This document shows, one piece after another, positions 7,653 to 15,641 of a DNA stretch of 45,426 nt (positions within the stretch are counted from its first letter, which is position 1; each line of letters opens with the position of its first letter). The translations under genes and the position numbers were made by a program. The notes beneath the pieces are model-generated. The model ran no database searches, had not been told where the DNA came from, and saw only the letters and a program-made list of their open reading frames with translations. Source of the DNA: Candidatus Gastranaerophilales bacterium (lineage in GTDB: Bacteria > Cyanobacteriota > Vampirovibrionia > Gastranaerophilales > Gastranaerophilaceae). Where the stretch lies: positions 1 to 45,426 of the forward strand of contig CANQLJ010000011.1 of the NCBI GenBank assembly GCA_947624685.1, read 5' to 3'.

Positions 7653-8774
7653 ATGAAACAATTAAGCGTTAATGATATAAAAATTGCAAAGCCCGATTTA
7701 GAAATTGATGATGGATTAACAAAGACGAAAAAGATTGCAAATTGGCTTGTGGAATGGATTAAATATTCTCTTGAAAGAGGTTATGTCGAGCTTGGGGATA
7801 TGATTCCTTCAAAATATGACCTTGCACAATATTTAAACGTATCGAGCGCAACGGTTCAAAATTCAATCCACCAAGTCTGCGACTATGGCTATTTAATTTC
7901 AAAACAATCAATCGGGACAATTATTTGCGACATTTATTCAAAAGATATAAAAAACCAAGATGACCTGTATAAAATTTCATATAACGAATATAAAATCAAA
8001 AAATATTTTATAGATGAAGATATTCCGCTTAATGAGCCTATTGCGCCAATTAGCGTCATTGCAGATATTTTAGAGATTTCTCAAAACACTTTGAGATATG
8101 CTTTATCGAATTTTGAAGAAAAAGGATATTTCAAAAAAAATATAATCAGACAAAAAAGGTATCAGTGGGTTTATATTAAAAAACTCACTCTCACAAAAGA
8201 AGAAACGGAAATTTTTTCAAAAAACGACAATCCGACTCTTTCCAATCAATTGGTCGAAAAACTTCAAAAATACATCGAAAGAAAATATAAAACGGGGCGA
8301 AAAATCCCTCCCAATTCTTCTTTTGCAAATATGTTCAACGTCAGTATCAAAACGATTAATGATGCCATGAAAGTTTTAAATGCAAAAAAAGTCATCCTCG
8401 CAAGGCGGGGAAGATACGGCACAATCTACATCGGCGCCCAAAATGAGCAAATTGAAAAAAGTGATGAAAAAAAACCAAAAATTCCCCAAAATTATGAATA
8501 TGCTTGGAAAAAAGCGCTCGATAGATTAAAAAAATATCTCGTTGAAAGACAAAAAATCGGCAACAAGCTCCCGCCCATAAGAAAACTTGCAAAAGTCTTG
8601 GCTGCAAACCCAAACACCGCAAGGCGCGCAGTCAGAGAATTGTACATAAGAGGTTATCTCGTCTCAAAAAGAGGCAAGAAGGGAGGGATTTTTGTCCTTG
8701 AATTACCGAGACTCGAAAACGATTCATACAAATGGATTGCGCTGAACCCCGATGTTTTAAGTTTTGATAAATAG
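7653..8774 (+). CDS. Putative regulator with four tandem GntR-type winged helices
   Basis: This 373-residue protein looks like four GntR-type winged-helix domains in a row with no effector domain. By eye they lie at about 26-92, 108-176, 195-261 and 285-350. Each shows the GntR pattern of a proline after a short lead (DMIPSKYDLA, NEPIAPISVIA, RKIPPNSSFA, NKLPPIRKLA), a recognition helix of the VSSATVQN type (ISQNTLRY, VSIKTIND, ANPNTARR), and a wing with glycine or basic residues. Known GntR regulators carry one such domain plus a ligand-binding domain, so four is unusual. The domains have diverged from one another, so this is an old duplication. It is a lone gene under its own palindrome-rich upstream region, and the ATG has no strong ribosome site. 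It may bind extended or repeated DNA, or act as a nucleoid protein. I am sure of the wHTH character and less sure of domain 2. Confidence 0.8.
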   Translation: MKQLSVNDIKIAKPDLEIDDGLTKTKKIANWLVEWIKYSLERGYVELGDMIPSKYDLAQYLNVSSATVQNSIHQVCDYGYLISKQSIGTIICDIYSKDIKNQDDLYKISYNEYKIKKYFIDEDIPLNEPIAPISVIADILEISQNTLRYALSNFEEKGYFKKNIIRQKRYQWVYIKKLTLTKEETEIFSKNDNPTLSNQLVEKLQKYIERKYKTGRKIPPNSSFANMFNVSIKTINDAMKVLNAKKVILARRGRYGTIYIGAQNEQIEKSDEKKPKIPQNYEYAWKKALDRLKKYLVERQKIGNKLPPIRKLAKVLAANPNTARRAVRELYIRGYLVSKRGKKGGIFVLELPRLENDSYKWIALNPDVLSFDK

Positions 8775-8858
8775 AAAATATAAACATGCTGTTAATTTTA
8801 AGCATTTCATTGTATAATTTAGCTGTAATTACAACTTAAATTTTTGGAGAAGATTAAA

Positions 8859-9497
8859 TTGTTTGATTTCAATTGCGACATGGCACAAGGTTATGGGATT
8901 TATCAAAATAATGCCGAATTTGAAATTGCTAAATATGCCAGTTCAATCAATATTTCCGCAGGTTTTCATGCGGGTGACCCCATAAACATCCAAAAAGCGC
9001 TCTGTTTTGCAAAAGACCATAATGTCTCATTAGGCGCTCATATAGGCTATTGCGACATCCAAGGCTTTGGAAGACGCGAAATGAAGCTTGATGAAGACGA
9101 ATTAAGTGCATTAATAATCTATCAAGTCGGAGCATTGATTAGCTTTGGAAAAACTTCCGATTTGATTTTTGAACACGTAAGATGCCACGGAGCATTAAAA
9201 AATCTCTTAAATACGGATGAAACTGCCGCAAAAACAATAGCTTGCGCTATAAAAAGAATTAACCCATGGCTTAATTTGTTCGTTCAAAATATCGAAACAA
9301 AACAAATTGTACAAAACGTCGGAATTAAGGCTGCGCTTGAATATGAATTTGATTCTCAAAGCGATATGGAAAAAATTAAACAACTTCAATATGTGCCTCA
9401 AACGATTCATTTTCGTTCCCTTGAGGACATCAAAAGGGCGCATGAAGTGATTAATCCGACTCCGATAAATTATAATAGAGTCCAAAGTCAAATATAG
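8859..9497 (+). CDS. YcsF/PxpA (LamB) family protein
   Basis: This protein belongs to the YcsF family, whose best-known member PxpA is the hydrolase subunit of bacterial 5-oxoprolinase. The family motifs FNCDMAQGYG, GFHAGDP, LGAHIGY and GFGRRE are present. The usual VKPHGALYN is changed to VRCHGALKN and ANIACGFHAGDP to INISAGFHAGDP. At about 212 residues it is shorter than the usual roughly 250. I prefer TTG at 8859, because GGAGAAG at 8846-8852 sits 6 bases ahead and the protein then begins directly at FDFNCD; a longer reading from TTG at 8844 would place the ribosome site inside the gene. No PxpB or PxpC partner is in the window, so oxoprolinase activity is uncertain. yvcK follows after 11 bases. 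Confidence 0.8.
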   Translation: MFDFNCDMAQGYGIYQNNAEFEIAKYASSINISAGFHAGDPINIQKALCFAKDHNVSLGAHIGYCDIQGFGRREMKLDEDELSALIIYQVGALISFGKTSDLIFEHVRCHGALKNLLNTDETAAKTIACAIKRINPWLNLFVQNIETKQIVQNVGIKAALEYEFDSQSDMEKIKQLQYVPQTIHFRSLEDIKRAHEVINPTPINYNRVQSQI

Positions 9498-9508
9498 AAG
9501 GCAATATA

Positions 9509-10840
9509 ATGAAAATTTTCGATAAAAAAGTTAAGATGCCAAAAGATGCAATCTGGCTTCTGCCGGGGCTGAAAGTTAAAAGATGGTTTTTGTTAAGCGC
9601 GCTGGGGTCTGTTCTTGGCGCAATCGGGATAACTTTTTTGTTTAAGCTTGAGCCTTTATTTTATATTGTCCAATTGGCAAAAAATCTTGTGCAGATTGTT
9701 TCTGCGGAATTTATCGGCGCTTTGTTGATTGCTTTTGGCGTGATATTATTCATTCTCGCCTGGAAAAAGACGAATTTTTCTTTGCTTGACGTCAATGGCG
9801 AAAACGCAGCAAGAAAACAAGATGCCCTAAGAGAAGCGATATACCGCAAAATGAAGCTTGACCATGGGCCCAAAATCGTCGCTATCGGGGGAGGAACGGG
9901 GTTATCCACTTTGCTTCGCGGATTAAAAAAAATTACAAATAATATAACAGCTGTTGTAACAGTGGGTGATGACGGCGGTTCATCGGGCAGATTAAGAGAG
10001 CAAATGGGCGTTTTACCCCCCGGAGATATAAGAAACTGTATCGCGGCGCTCGCCGATGATGATGATATTGTGACAAAACTTTTTCAATATCGCTTTAAAA
10101 CAGGCGAAGGGCTTGAAGGCCACAGCTTTGGGAATCTTTTTATTACCGCAATGACGGCTATTTGCGGGGATATGGTGTCTGCTATTAAAGAATCATCAAA
10201 AGTTCTTTTGATTCGAGGAAGGGTATTACCTTCAACGTGCGACGATATGAAGCTTTATGCCAAAATGGAAGATGATTCAATCGTTCGAGGCGAAAGCAAT
10301 ATCCCAAAATCAAACAAAAGAATAATGAGACTATACTGCGAACCTGCGAATTGCAAAGTGACACCGGATGTCGTTGAAGCAATATTAGGGGCGGATTTAA
10401 TAGTCATTGGCCCCGGCAGCCTTTATACATCAATCATTTCAAACTTTTTGGTAAAAGATATTACAAAAGCGGTTTGGCGCTCTAATGCAAAAAAAATCTA
10501 TGTTTGTAACGCAATGACGCAAGTGGGCGAAACGGATAATTATTCGGTCTCTGACCATATCAAAACAATTTTTGACCATGTGAGAATTGAAGAAATTGAC
10601 GACAGCAACAAAAACTTCTTTGATGCGGTTTTGGTTAATAATTCTTTCCCCTTCAATCTCGCTCAAAAATATGAACAAGCGGGGTCATTGCCTGTGGACA
10701 TTGATTTAGCGGAGATAAAAAAACTCAATGTCGAAGTTGTCCAAAGAAATTTGCTTGAAGACAACAAAAGCGGATATGTGCGCCACAATTGCTCAAAAGT
10801 TGCAAAAGCGATTTATTGTTGGTATAAAAAAAGTAAATAA
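9509..10840 (+). CDS. yvcK: YvcK family gluconeogenesis/morphogenesis factor (CofD-like)
   Basis: This 443-residue protein is of the YvcK (CofD-related) family, which binds UDP-sugars and in other bacteria helps control carbon flow into cell wall under gluconeogenic growth. Two hydrophobic segments lie near 27-47 and 68-86, giving the membrane-anchored long form. The nucleotide-binding core has AIGGGTGLSTLLRGLK near 127-142, VTVGDDGGSSGRLRE near 152-166 and LPPGDIRNCIAAL near 170-182. A later IVIGPGSLYTSII stretch is also typical. It sits 11 bases downstream of the YcsF-like gene and is followed by panB after 40 bases. Confidence 0.93.
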   Translation: MKIFDKKVKMPKDAIWLLPGLKVKRWFLLSALGSVLGAIGITFLFKLEPLFYIVQLAKNLVQIVSAEFIGALLIAFGVILFILAWKKTNFSLLDVNGENAARKQDALREAIYRKMKLDHGPKIVAIGGGTGLSTLLRGLKKITNNITAVVTVGDDGGSSGRLREQMGVLPPGDIRNCIAALADDDDIVTKLFQYRFKTGEGLEGHSFGNLFITAMTAICGDMVSAIKESSKVLLIRGRVLPSTCDDMKLYAKMEDDSIVRGESNIPKSNKRIMRLYCEPANCKVTPDVVEAILGADLIVIGPGSLYTSIISNFLVKDITKAVWRSNAKKIYVCNAMTQVGETDNYSVSDHIKTIFDHVRIEEIDDSNKNFFDAVLVNNSFPFNLAQKYEQAGSLPVDIDLAEIKKLNVEVVQRNLLEDNKSGYVRHNCSKVAKAIYCWYKKSK

Positions 10841-10880
10841 TTTCATATAAAAAATTAGATGGATAATGATAACAGGGTAG

Positions 10881-11717
10881 ATGAGAAAAAGTATTCAAAA
10901 AATACAAAATTTCAAAAAAGAGGGCAAAAAAATTACGGTTTTGACTGCCTACGATTTTTCTACCGCAAAATATATTGATGCTGCAGGGGTGGATATTATC
11001 CTTGTGGGCGATTCATTGGCTCAAGTGGCGCTTGGGTACGATAGCACAACCGATATTGGCATGGATGAGATGCTTGTTTTCACTCGTGCGGTATCGCGCG
11101 GGGTTAAAGATGCACTATTAGTCGCTGATATGCCGTTTATGAGCTTTCAAGTGGATAAAGTGGAAACAATGAAAAACGCCTGCAAATTAATTAAAGCGGG
11201 CGCAAATGCCGTTAAAATGGAAGGAAGCTCTGATTTTGTAATTGATAATATAAAACATCTTACCCAAAACGGCATCCCTGTTATGGGACACTTGGGTTTT
11301 ACCCCGATGAATGTTAATACCATTGGCGGAAACAAGGTGCAAGGAAAAGACGCCGATAAAACAATAAATATTTTAAAAGATGCGCTGAAGCTTCAAAGTG
11401 CCGGGTGTTTTGCGCTCGTTTTAGAATTAATGCCCCTTCAATCGAGCCAATTTATTTCCCAAAGATTAAGAATTCCCACTATCGGAATCGGCGGCGGAAA
11501 GTTCTGTGACGGGCAGGTGCTTGTATCTGATGATTTATTAGGGAAATATGACAGATTTAAACCAAAGTTTGCAAGACAATATTCAAGCTTGAAAGACATT
11601 ATATTTAATGTTGCAAAGGCGTATTGTTCGGATGTGGAAAACGGAGTGTTCCCAAGCATAAAAGAGTCATTTGTGCTTGATAACGAGGAGATAGAGAAAC
11701 TTGAAAATTATAAATAA
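10881..11717 (+). CDS. panB: 3-methyl-2-oxobutanoate hydroxymethyltransferase
   Basis: PanB transfers a one-carbon unit from methylene-tetrahydrofolate to ketoisovalerate to make ketopantoate, the first committed step of pantothenate and coenzyme A synthesis. The 278 residues match the family. Motifs seen include LTAYDFSTA, the metal-binding VGDSL (D44) and ADMPFMS (D83), VKMEGS (E114) and LGFTPMNVNTIGG, and the catalytic-glutamate region LVLELMP. The reading frame ends inside panC, overlapping it by 17 bases, so translation is probably coupled. Confidence 0.96.
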   Translation: MRKSIQKIQNFKKEGKKITVLTAYDFSTAKYIDAAGVDIILVGDSLAQVALGYDSTTDIGMDEMLVFTRAVSRGVKDALLVADMPFMSFQVDKVETMKNACKLIKAGANAVKMEGSSDFVIDNIKHLTQNGIPVMGHLGFTPMNVNTIGGNKVQGKDADKTINILKDALKLQSAGCFALVLELMPLQSSQFISQRLRIPTIGIGGGKFCDGQVLVSDDLLGKYDRFKPKFARQYSSLKDIIFNVAKAYCSDVENGVFPSIKESFVLDNEEIEKLENYK

Positions 11718-12555
11718 CATTAAGGAATTAAAAGAAGAAATTAAAATCTTAAAAAGGAAAAATTCATCCATTGGCCTTGTCCCTACAATGGGCGCGCTTC
11801 ATAACGGTCATAAATCACTAATAGAAAGGGCAGTTAGCGAAAACGAAGATACAATCGTGTCTATTTTTGTAAACCCTATTCAATTTGGGGTTAATGAAGA
11901 TTTAGACAAATACCCAAGGACATTGGATAATGACCTTGAATTATGCAAAAACGCAGGTGTTAGTATCGTCTTTTGCCCAAGCATCGAAGAAATGTATCAA
12001 GGGATAGATAAAAACGATTTAACCTTAATTTGTCCTCCCTATTGCGTTTTAGATAAATTATGCGCAAAATCAAGAAACGGGCATTTTGACGGGGTCTTAA
12101 GCGTTGTTGCTAAATTGTTCAATTTGACCCATGCGACAAAAGCGTATTTTGGGCAAAAAGATGCTCAACAATTATTTATCGTTAAAAAAATGGTAAAAGA
12201 CCTCAATTTTGATATAGAAATAATCCCTTGCCCCATTGTTCGAGAGCAAGACGGTTTGGCATTATCGAGCAGAAATAAATATCTAAATCAAGATGAAAGA
12301 AAAATTGCTCTGAATATTTTTAAATCGCTTGAGGGTGCAAAAAAACTTGTAAAAATGGGTATAAATGACCCTAAAAAAATCGTCGATAATTCTTTGATGC
12401 TGATGAAAGAAATGGATGTTGAATATATCGAATTTGTGGATATTGAAACATTTGAAATCCAAAGTGAAATCAACAAAAACACTTTAATGCTGATTGCTGC
12501 CAAAACTCCAATCAGTAAAACAAGATTAATCGATAATATGATGATATGCGAATAA
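11701..12555 (+). CDS. panC: Pantothenate synthetase (pantoate-beta-alanine ligase)
   Basis: PanC joins pantoate and beta-alanine with ATP to form pantothenate. The 284 residues match the family. The nucleotidyl-transferase signature PTMGALHNGH lies at 28-37, followed by SIFVNPIQFG, YFGQKDAQQ and the KMSKS-equivalent ALSSRNKYL. The start is TTG at 11701, ten bases after GAGGAG at 11685-11690 and inside the panB gene. It overlaps the next gene by 10 bases. No panD or panE is seen in the window. Confidence 0.95.
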   Translation: MKIINNIKELKEEIKILKRKNSSIGLVPTMGALHNGHKSLIERAVSENEDTIVSIFVNPIQFGVNEDLDKYPRTLDNDLELCKNAGVSIVFCPSIEEMYQGIDKNDLTLICPPYCVLDKLCAKSRNGHFDGVLSVVAKLFNLTHATKAYFGQKDAQQLFIVKKMVKDLNFDIEIIPCPIVREQDGLALSSRNKYLNQDERKIALNIFKSLEGAKKLVKMGINDPKKIVDNSLMLMKEMDVEYIEFVDIETFEIQSEINKNTLMLIAAKTPISKTRLIDNMMICE

Positions 12556-13454
12556 TAAGTAAAACAATATATTTTCTTGTATCACTTTTACAGATGTTTT
12601 TGGCACTGTATGCTTTTTCGTGCCTTTTTTGCTGGATTGGGCAATTTTTTAATTATGAATTATATGAAATATTAGATAGTTATTTGGGTTTTTTCCCGAA
12701 ATTCATCGACTCAAAATACACTTATGACGTGCTTTTAAACGGCGTTGAAACAACGACGGGGTATTTAATTGCGGCTCTAATTTGTGCAATAGTGGGATTT
12801 AACCTCAAAGACAAAATCGAAAAAGTCCGGCTATGGGATTTAAAAGTTCAGCAAAATTATCTTGAAAAAAATATTAAAAAAATCTTTAAACAAGAAGCAA
12901 TTAAAAAAAGCCAAGAAATAATCGAAGAAAGGAAAGATTACAGGCTCTATGCGCTTTTTGAAATTGTTCTTGATACACAAAGCTATAATAACATAAGCAA
13001 AGAAAAGCTTGCGCCCTTAAAGCTTAAATATACCAATATGATGGCGGAAAAATTAAAAGAAAAATACAAAAAAATCAATTTCATCCTTGATGATAGGATT
13101 TTTATGACGATAAATGATTTTCGCGACTTTGATTCTTTGATTTATGATATGAAAAAAATCTATCGCGTTTTTTATAATCTTGATGAACAAAGGTCGATTG
13201 AGACGAATTTTCTTTTTTCTTTTTGGTGCGACACGATTTCTAAGGGCCGAAGCTATGCACTTATGCTGTTACAAAGGATTAATGACTTAAGAAATCTAAA
13301 TAAAATTTTGCTTGATATTAATGTCAAGAAAAATTGCTCTTTTGAACAAAATTCAAATTTCTATTTTATTCCCTTTGGAATTGTCAAAGTGGACGATGTT
13401 GAAGACTATACAAAAGATATGGATATTGAATTATTTAAGCTCCAATCAAAATAA
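12546..13454 (+). CDS. Hypothetical membrane protein with cytoplasmic helical domain
   Basis: I do not recognise a family. The 302-residue protein has two hydrophobic segments (about 5-33 and 70-86) separated by a loop containing aromatic residues, then a long charged, lysine-rich body that looks mostly helical, with a coiled-coil-like stretch near 95-130. The first hydrophobic segment vaguely recalls YggT-type proteins, but that is weak. Its ATG lies within the end of panC (10-base overlap), so it is co-translated with the pantothenate genes; whether it has any role in that pathway is unknown. No terminator is obvious before the convergent prepilin genes. Confidence 0.7.
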   Translation: MRIISKTIYFLVSLLQMFLALYAFSCLFCWIGQFFNYELYEILDSYLGFFPKFIDSKYTYDVLLNGVETTTGYLIAALICAIVGFNLKDKIEKVRLWDLKVQQNYLEKNIKKIFKQEAIKKSQEIIEERKDYRLYALFEIVLDTQSYNNISKEKLAPLKLKYTNMMAEKLKEKYKKINFILDDRIFMTINDFRDFDSLIYDMKKIYRVFYNLDEQRSIETNFLFSFWCDTISKGRSYALMLLQRINDLRNLNKILLDINVKKNCSFEQNSNFYFIPFGIVKVDDVEDYTKDMDIELFKLQSK

Positions 13455-13469
13455 GCCCTGAAAATAATC

Positions 13470-14108
13470 TTATCTCAAGCCCAATTTGCCAATCGGGACG
13501 ATATATTGGTCTAATCCTACAATATTGGGCAATTCTTCGCCGTTTACATCAAAAAATATCAGCCCGCAGCTGTTTGTTTGGCTTCTTTTTTCATACATCG
13601 AAGGGTTATAGACGGTCGATTCCGTTGTGGTGCAGTTTTTGTTTAATTTAAGAGCAAAATATGACCTGTCTTTCAAGACATAACCTTGCGTAAAGCTCGA
13701 TGGCTTAAGGCTTGCGACATTTTGCCCGAGATAGTTTTTTAATTGTGCGGATTTATATGTCGCGCTCACGGTTGCATTTCGGGCGGGAATCAGATATTTT
13801 TTATAGGCTGAAATGAGCTTTGAGTCGGCGCCTGAATCCACTATGGAATAAGTTTTATTTGAATCATCCAAGAGATTTAAAAAAGAATAGCTCTTTGTTT
13901 TTTTGAGCAAAATTTGCTTTGTCGCATATTCCATTTGAAGATAATAGTTCAATCCCGCCTTTTTTAAAGCATCGTTTTTAATGTCGTTCGGGCGCATCAC
14001 AGCCATCAAAGCAACGCTGAATATCCCCACGAGCATCGCGGCGATTAGCGATTCAGCCAACGTAAAAGCGCTTTTTTTATGACTATTCAGCAAACATAAT
14101 TCCTTCAT
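13470..14108 (-). CDS. Prepilin-like protein (type IV pilin/type II secretion pseudopilin), third in cluster
   Basis: The N-terminus reads KKSAFTLAESLIAAMLVGIF, a class III prepilin signal: short basic leader, cleavage before FTLAE, and a hydrophobic helix that anchors it in the membrane or filament. After a variable middle it ends with a FFDVNGEELPNIVG-type loop and QYIVPIG, shared with its two neighbours. The longer open frame from 14177 overlaps the upstream gene heavily and is unlikely. I give ATG 14108; TTG at 14093 is a good alternative because AAGGA lies 7 bases before it, leaving a 9-residue basic leader. It overlaps the end of the upstream pilin gene, implying coupled translation. 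Confidence 0.8.
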   Translation of the reverse strand: MKELCLLNSHKKSAFTLAESLIAAMLVGIFSVALMAVMRPNDIKNDALKKAGLNYYLQMEYATKQILLKKTKSYSFLNLLDDSNKTYSIVDSGADSKLISAYKKYLIPARNATVSATYKSAQLKNYLGQNVASLKPSSFTQGYVLKDRSYFALKLNKNCTTTESTVYNPSMYEKRSQTNSCGLIFFDVNGEELPNIVGLDQYIVPIGKLGLR

Positions 14109-14664
14109 TGCCCAAGGGGAAGATGAATCTGTCTTTTCCGATGACATTTGGTTCATCGTCTCCGTTAGTGTCGACATATATTATTCCTCTTGTCGGAGTT
14201 ACTTTATAATTGCTTGCTTCGCCCGGGAATCTTGTTTCTGTTTCAGTGGTAGTATTTTTAATTAACATACAAGCGCCGTCTTTTAAATAAAATGCGTTTG
14301 CCGGAGAATTTGCATCGGCTGCGCTATAGCAGAATGAACCCGAGCCGATTGTTTCTCTTGTTGCGGTTAAGAATCTTTTATATAAAACACCAAGGGAATT
14401 TGGATCTTTTTCGGCTGCAAAGGTAGTAGAGGTATTGGGTTTATACAATGTATCCATTGTTCCGTTTTGAGAGTTATTGATTAATATTTGCGTTGTTGCC
14501 GTGTCAATTTCAGATAAAACTTTTTTTGCAAGAATTTTTAAACCTTTGTCTTTAAATTCCGAAGGTTTTAATGTTGTAATCATGATTGTTGCGATGATAC
14601 CTAATATTGTCATAACAAGGATTGCTTCCGCCATCGTGAAAGCTCGTTTTTTATTTATCATCAT
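14083..14664 (-). CDS. Prepilin-like protein, second in cluster
   Basis: This 193-residue protein starts MMINKKRAFTMAEAILVMTI, a standard prepilin leader with cleavage before FTMAE, followed by a hydrophobic alpha-1 helix. The C-terminal part has YVDTNGDDEPNVIGKDRF, an Asp/Asn/Gly-rich loop resembling the metal-binding loops of pseudopilins, then IFPLGNEG. Two cysteines (SFCYS and GACML) could form a disulfide. AAGGAG lies 8 bases ahead of the adjacent ATG pair, so the start is firm. It is between two related genes on the same strand. Confidence 0.88.
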   Translation of the reverse strand: MMINKKRAFTMAEAILVMTILGIIATIMITTLKPSEFKDKGLKILAKKVLSEIDTATTQILINNSQNGTMDTLYKPNTSTTFAAEKDPNSLGVLYKRFLTATRETIGSGSFCYSAADANSPANAFYLKDGACMLIKNTTTETETRFPGEASNYKVTPTRGIIYVDTNGDDEPNVIGKDRFIFPLGNEGIMFAE

Positions 14665-14708
14665 GCTTTATTCTCCTTATCTTTTTGTTCTTCTGTTTCA
14701 CCGGTGCC

Positions 14709-15434
14709 TTAATTTTCGACATTATTATTGTCATATTCAACTCCCCTTTTGCCGATTGGGATGATGAATTGGTCGGAACCTAATTTATTTGGCTTTTTAA
14801 GTGCATTTATATCAAAAAACACCGAACCGCAAACGTTATCTATGCTGTAGCTTTCGCGATAGCCCGGCGGGAAGGTGTTTGTTTCCGTTGTTGCACAAGA
14901 ACCATATAATCTAAAACCTATTAACACTCCGTCATTTGTCACATAAAAGCCGGAATATGAGTTTTTGAGCGAAAAGCCGATTGATTTATTTTGATAGTTT
15001 TTAATGTCGTTTGAAAAATATGTGTCGCTCAGTTTGACCGTGGCATCAGTGTTTGCCATAAATTTTCTGTAGATTGAGGCGATTCTTGTGACCGCACCTT
15101 CGTCTTCAATTGAAAAATATGTGCCATCGTCATCTTTTAATCTTAAATAATCATCTAAAGTTGCATAGTTGAGCAAAATTTGAATTGAAACTTGGGTTAA
15201 ATTGGCAATTGTTTTGTTTGCCATTGTTTCCCAGGCTTTTCTGGAATAGTTTTCGCTTTTCATTTGCGGAATTGTAATTGCGGCAATGACCCCTATTATT
15301 ACAAGAGTTATCAACGCTTCCGCTAATGTAAAAGCGTTACGTTTTTTAATATAGCTTTCGTTTAGTTTTTTGCCGAACTTTTTAATACGTTTTTTAATTT
15401 GCACACGGGCGCTTTTTGAAAAAAATTTTTCCAT
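14709..15434 (-). CDS. Prepilin-like protein with long basic leader, first in cluster
   Basis: The prepilin signature KKRNAFTLAEALITLVIIGV is followed by AAITIP, as in the GspG/PilE/PilA group. Unusually, about 33 strongly basic residues precede the cleavage site, where most leaders have 6-20. I chose ATG at 15434 over TTG at 15443. The C-terminal region contains FFDINALKKPNKLGSDQF and IIPIG, matching the other two cluster members, and a cysteine pair (SCATTE and DNVCGS). It is first in the three-gene cluster. Minor pilins or pseudopilins are the likely role; pilT is in this window but far away (42246). Confidence 0.85.
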   Translation of the reverse strand: MEKFFSKSARVQIKKRIKKFGKKLNESYIKKRNAFTLAEALITLVIIGVIAAITIPQMKSENYSRKAWETMANKTIANLTQVSIQILLNYATLDDYLRLKDDDGTYFSIEDEGAVTRIASIYRKFMANTDATVKLSDTYFSNDIKNYQNKSIGFSLKNSYSGFYVTNDGVLIGFRLYGSCATTETNTFPPGYRESYSIDNVCGSVFFDINALKKPNKLGSDQFIIPIGKRGVEYDNNNVEN

Positions 15435-15550
15435 CAATCTCAATTTCTTTTCGTAAACTCGCTATTTTTTTATAACTCGCTATTATATTTTAGCCCAAAA
15501 TTGTCTTTTTGTCTAATGAAATTTGATTTTAAAATCGTTATTATAATAAT

Positions 15551-15636
15551 GAACCGAATATTTTCCTGCTAATATTAGTTGAGAGTCTTATTATAAGACA
15601 GCATGGCAGGTATATTATAAATTAAATATTCGGTTC
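15551..15636. repeat. 86-bp inverted-repeat element with nested hairpin
   Basis: The ends GAACCGAATATTT and AAATATTCGGTTC are perfect 13-bp inverted repeats. Inside are CCTGC/GCAGG arms and a central GTCTTAT-T-ATAAGAC palindrome at 15585-15599. It lies between the prepilin cluster and the unknown gene on the same strand. It could be a small MITE-like element, a structured RNA or an elaborate terminator; no target duplication or T run is evident. Confidence 0.7.
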
Positions 15637-15641
15637 TTTGA

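Noticed and set aside
8844-8858. TTG start at 8844 for the YcsF-like gene
   Set aside because: The ribosome site GGAGAAG would then lie inside the coding region. The start at 8859 places it correctly.
9495-9508. Possible missing small gene between the YcsF-like gene and yvcK
   Set aside because: The gap is 11 bases and holds only the yvcK ribosome site.
14109-14177. N-terminal extension of the third prepilin to 14177
   Set aside because: It overlaps the upstream prepilin gene by 95 bases and would place the prepilin signal 36 residues in. The 14108 or 14093 starts give a normal leader.
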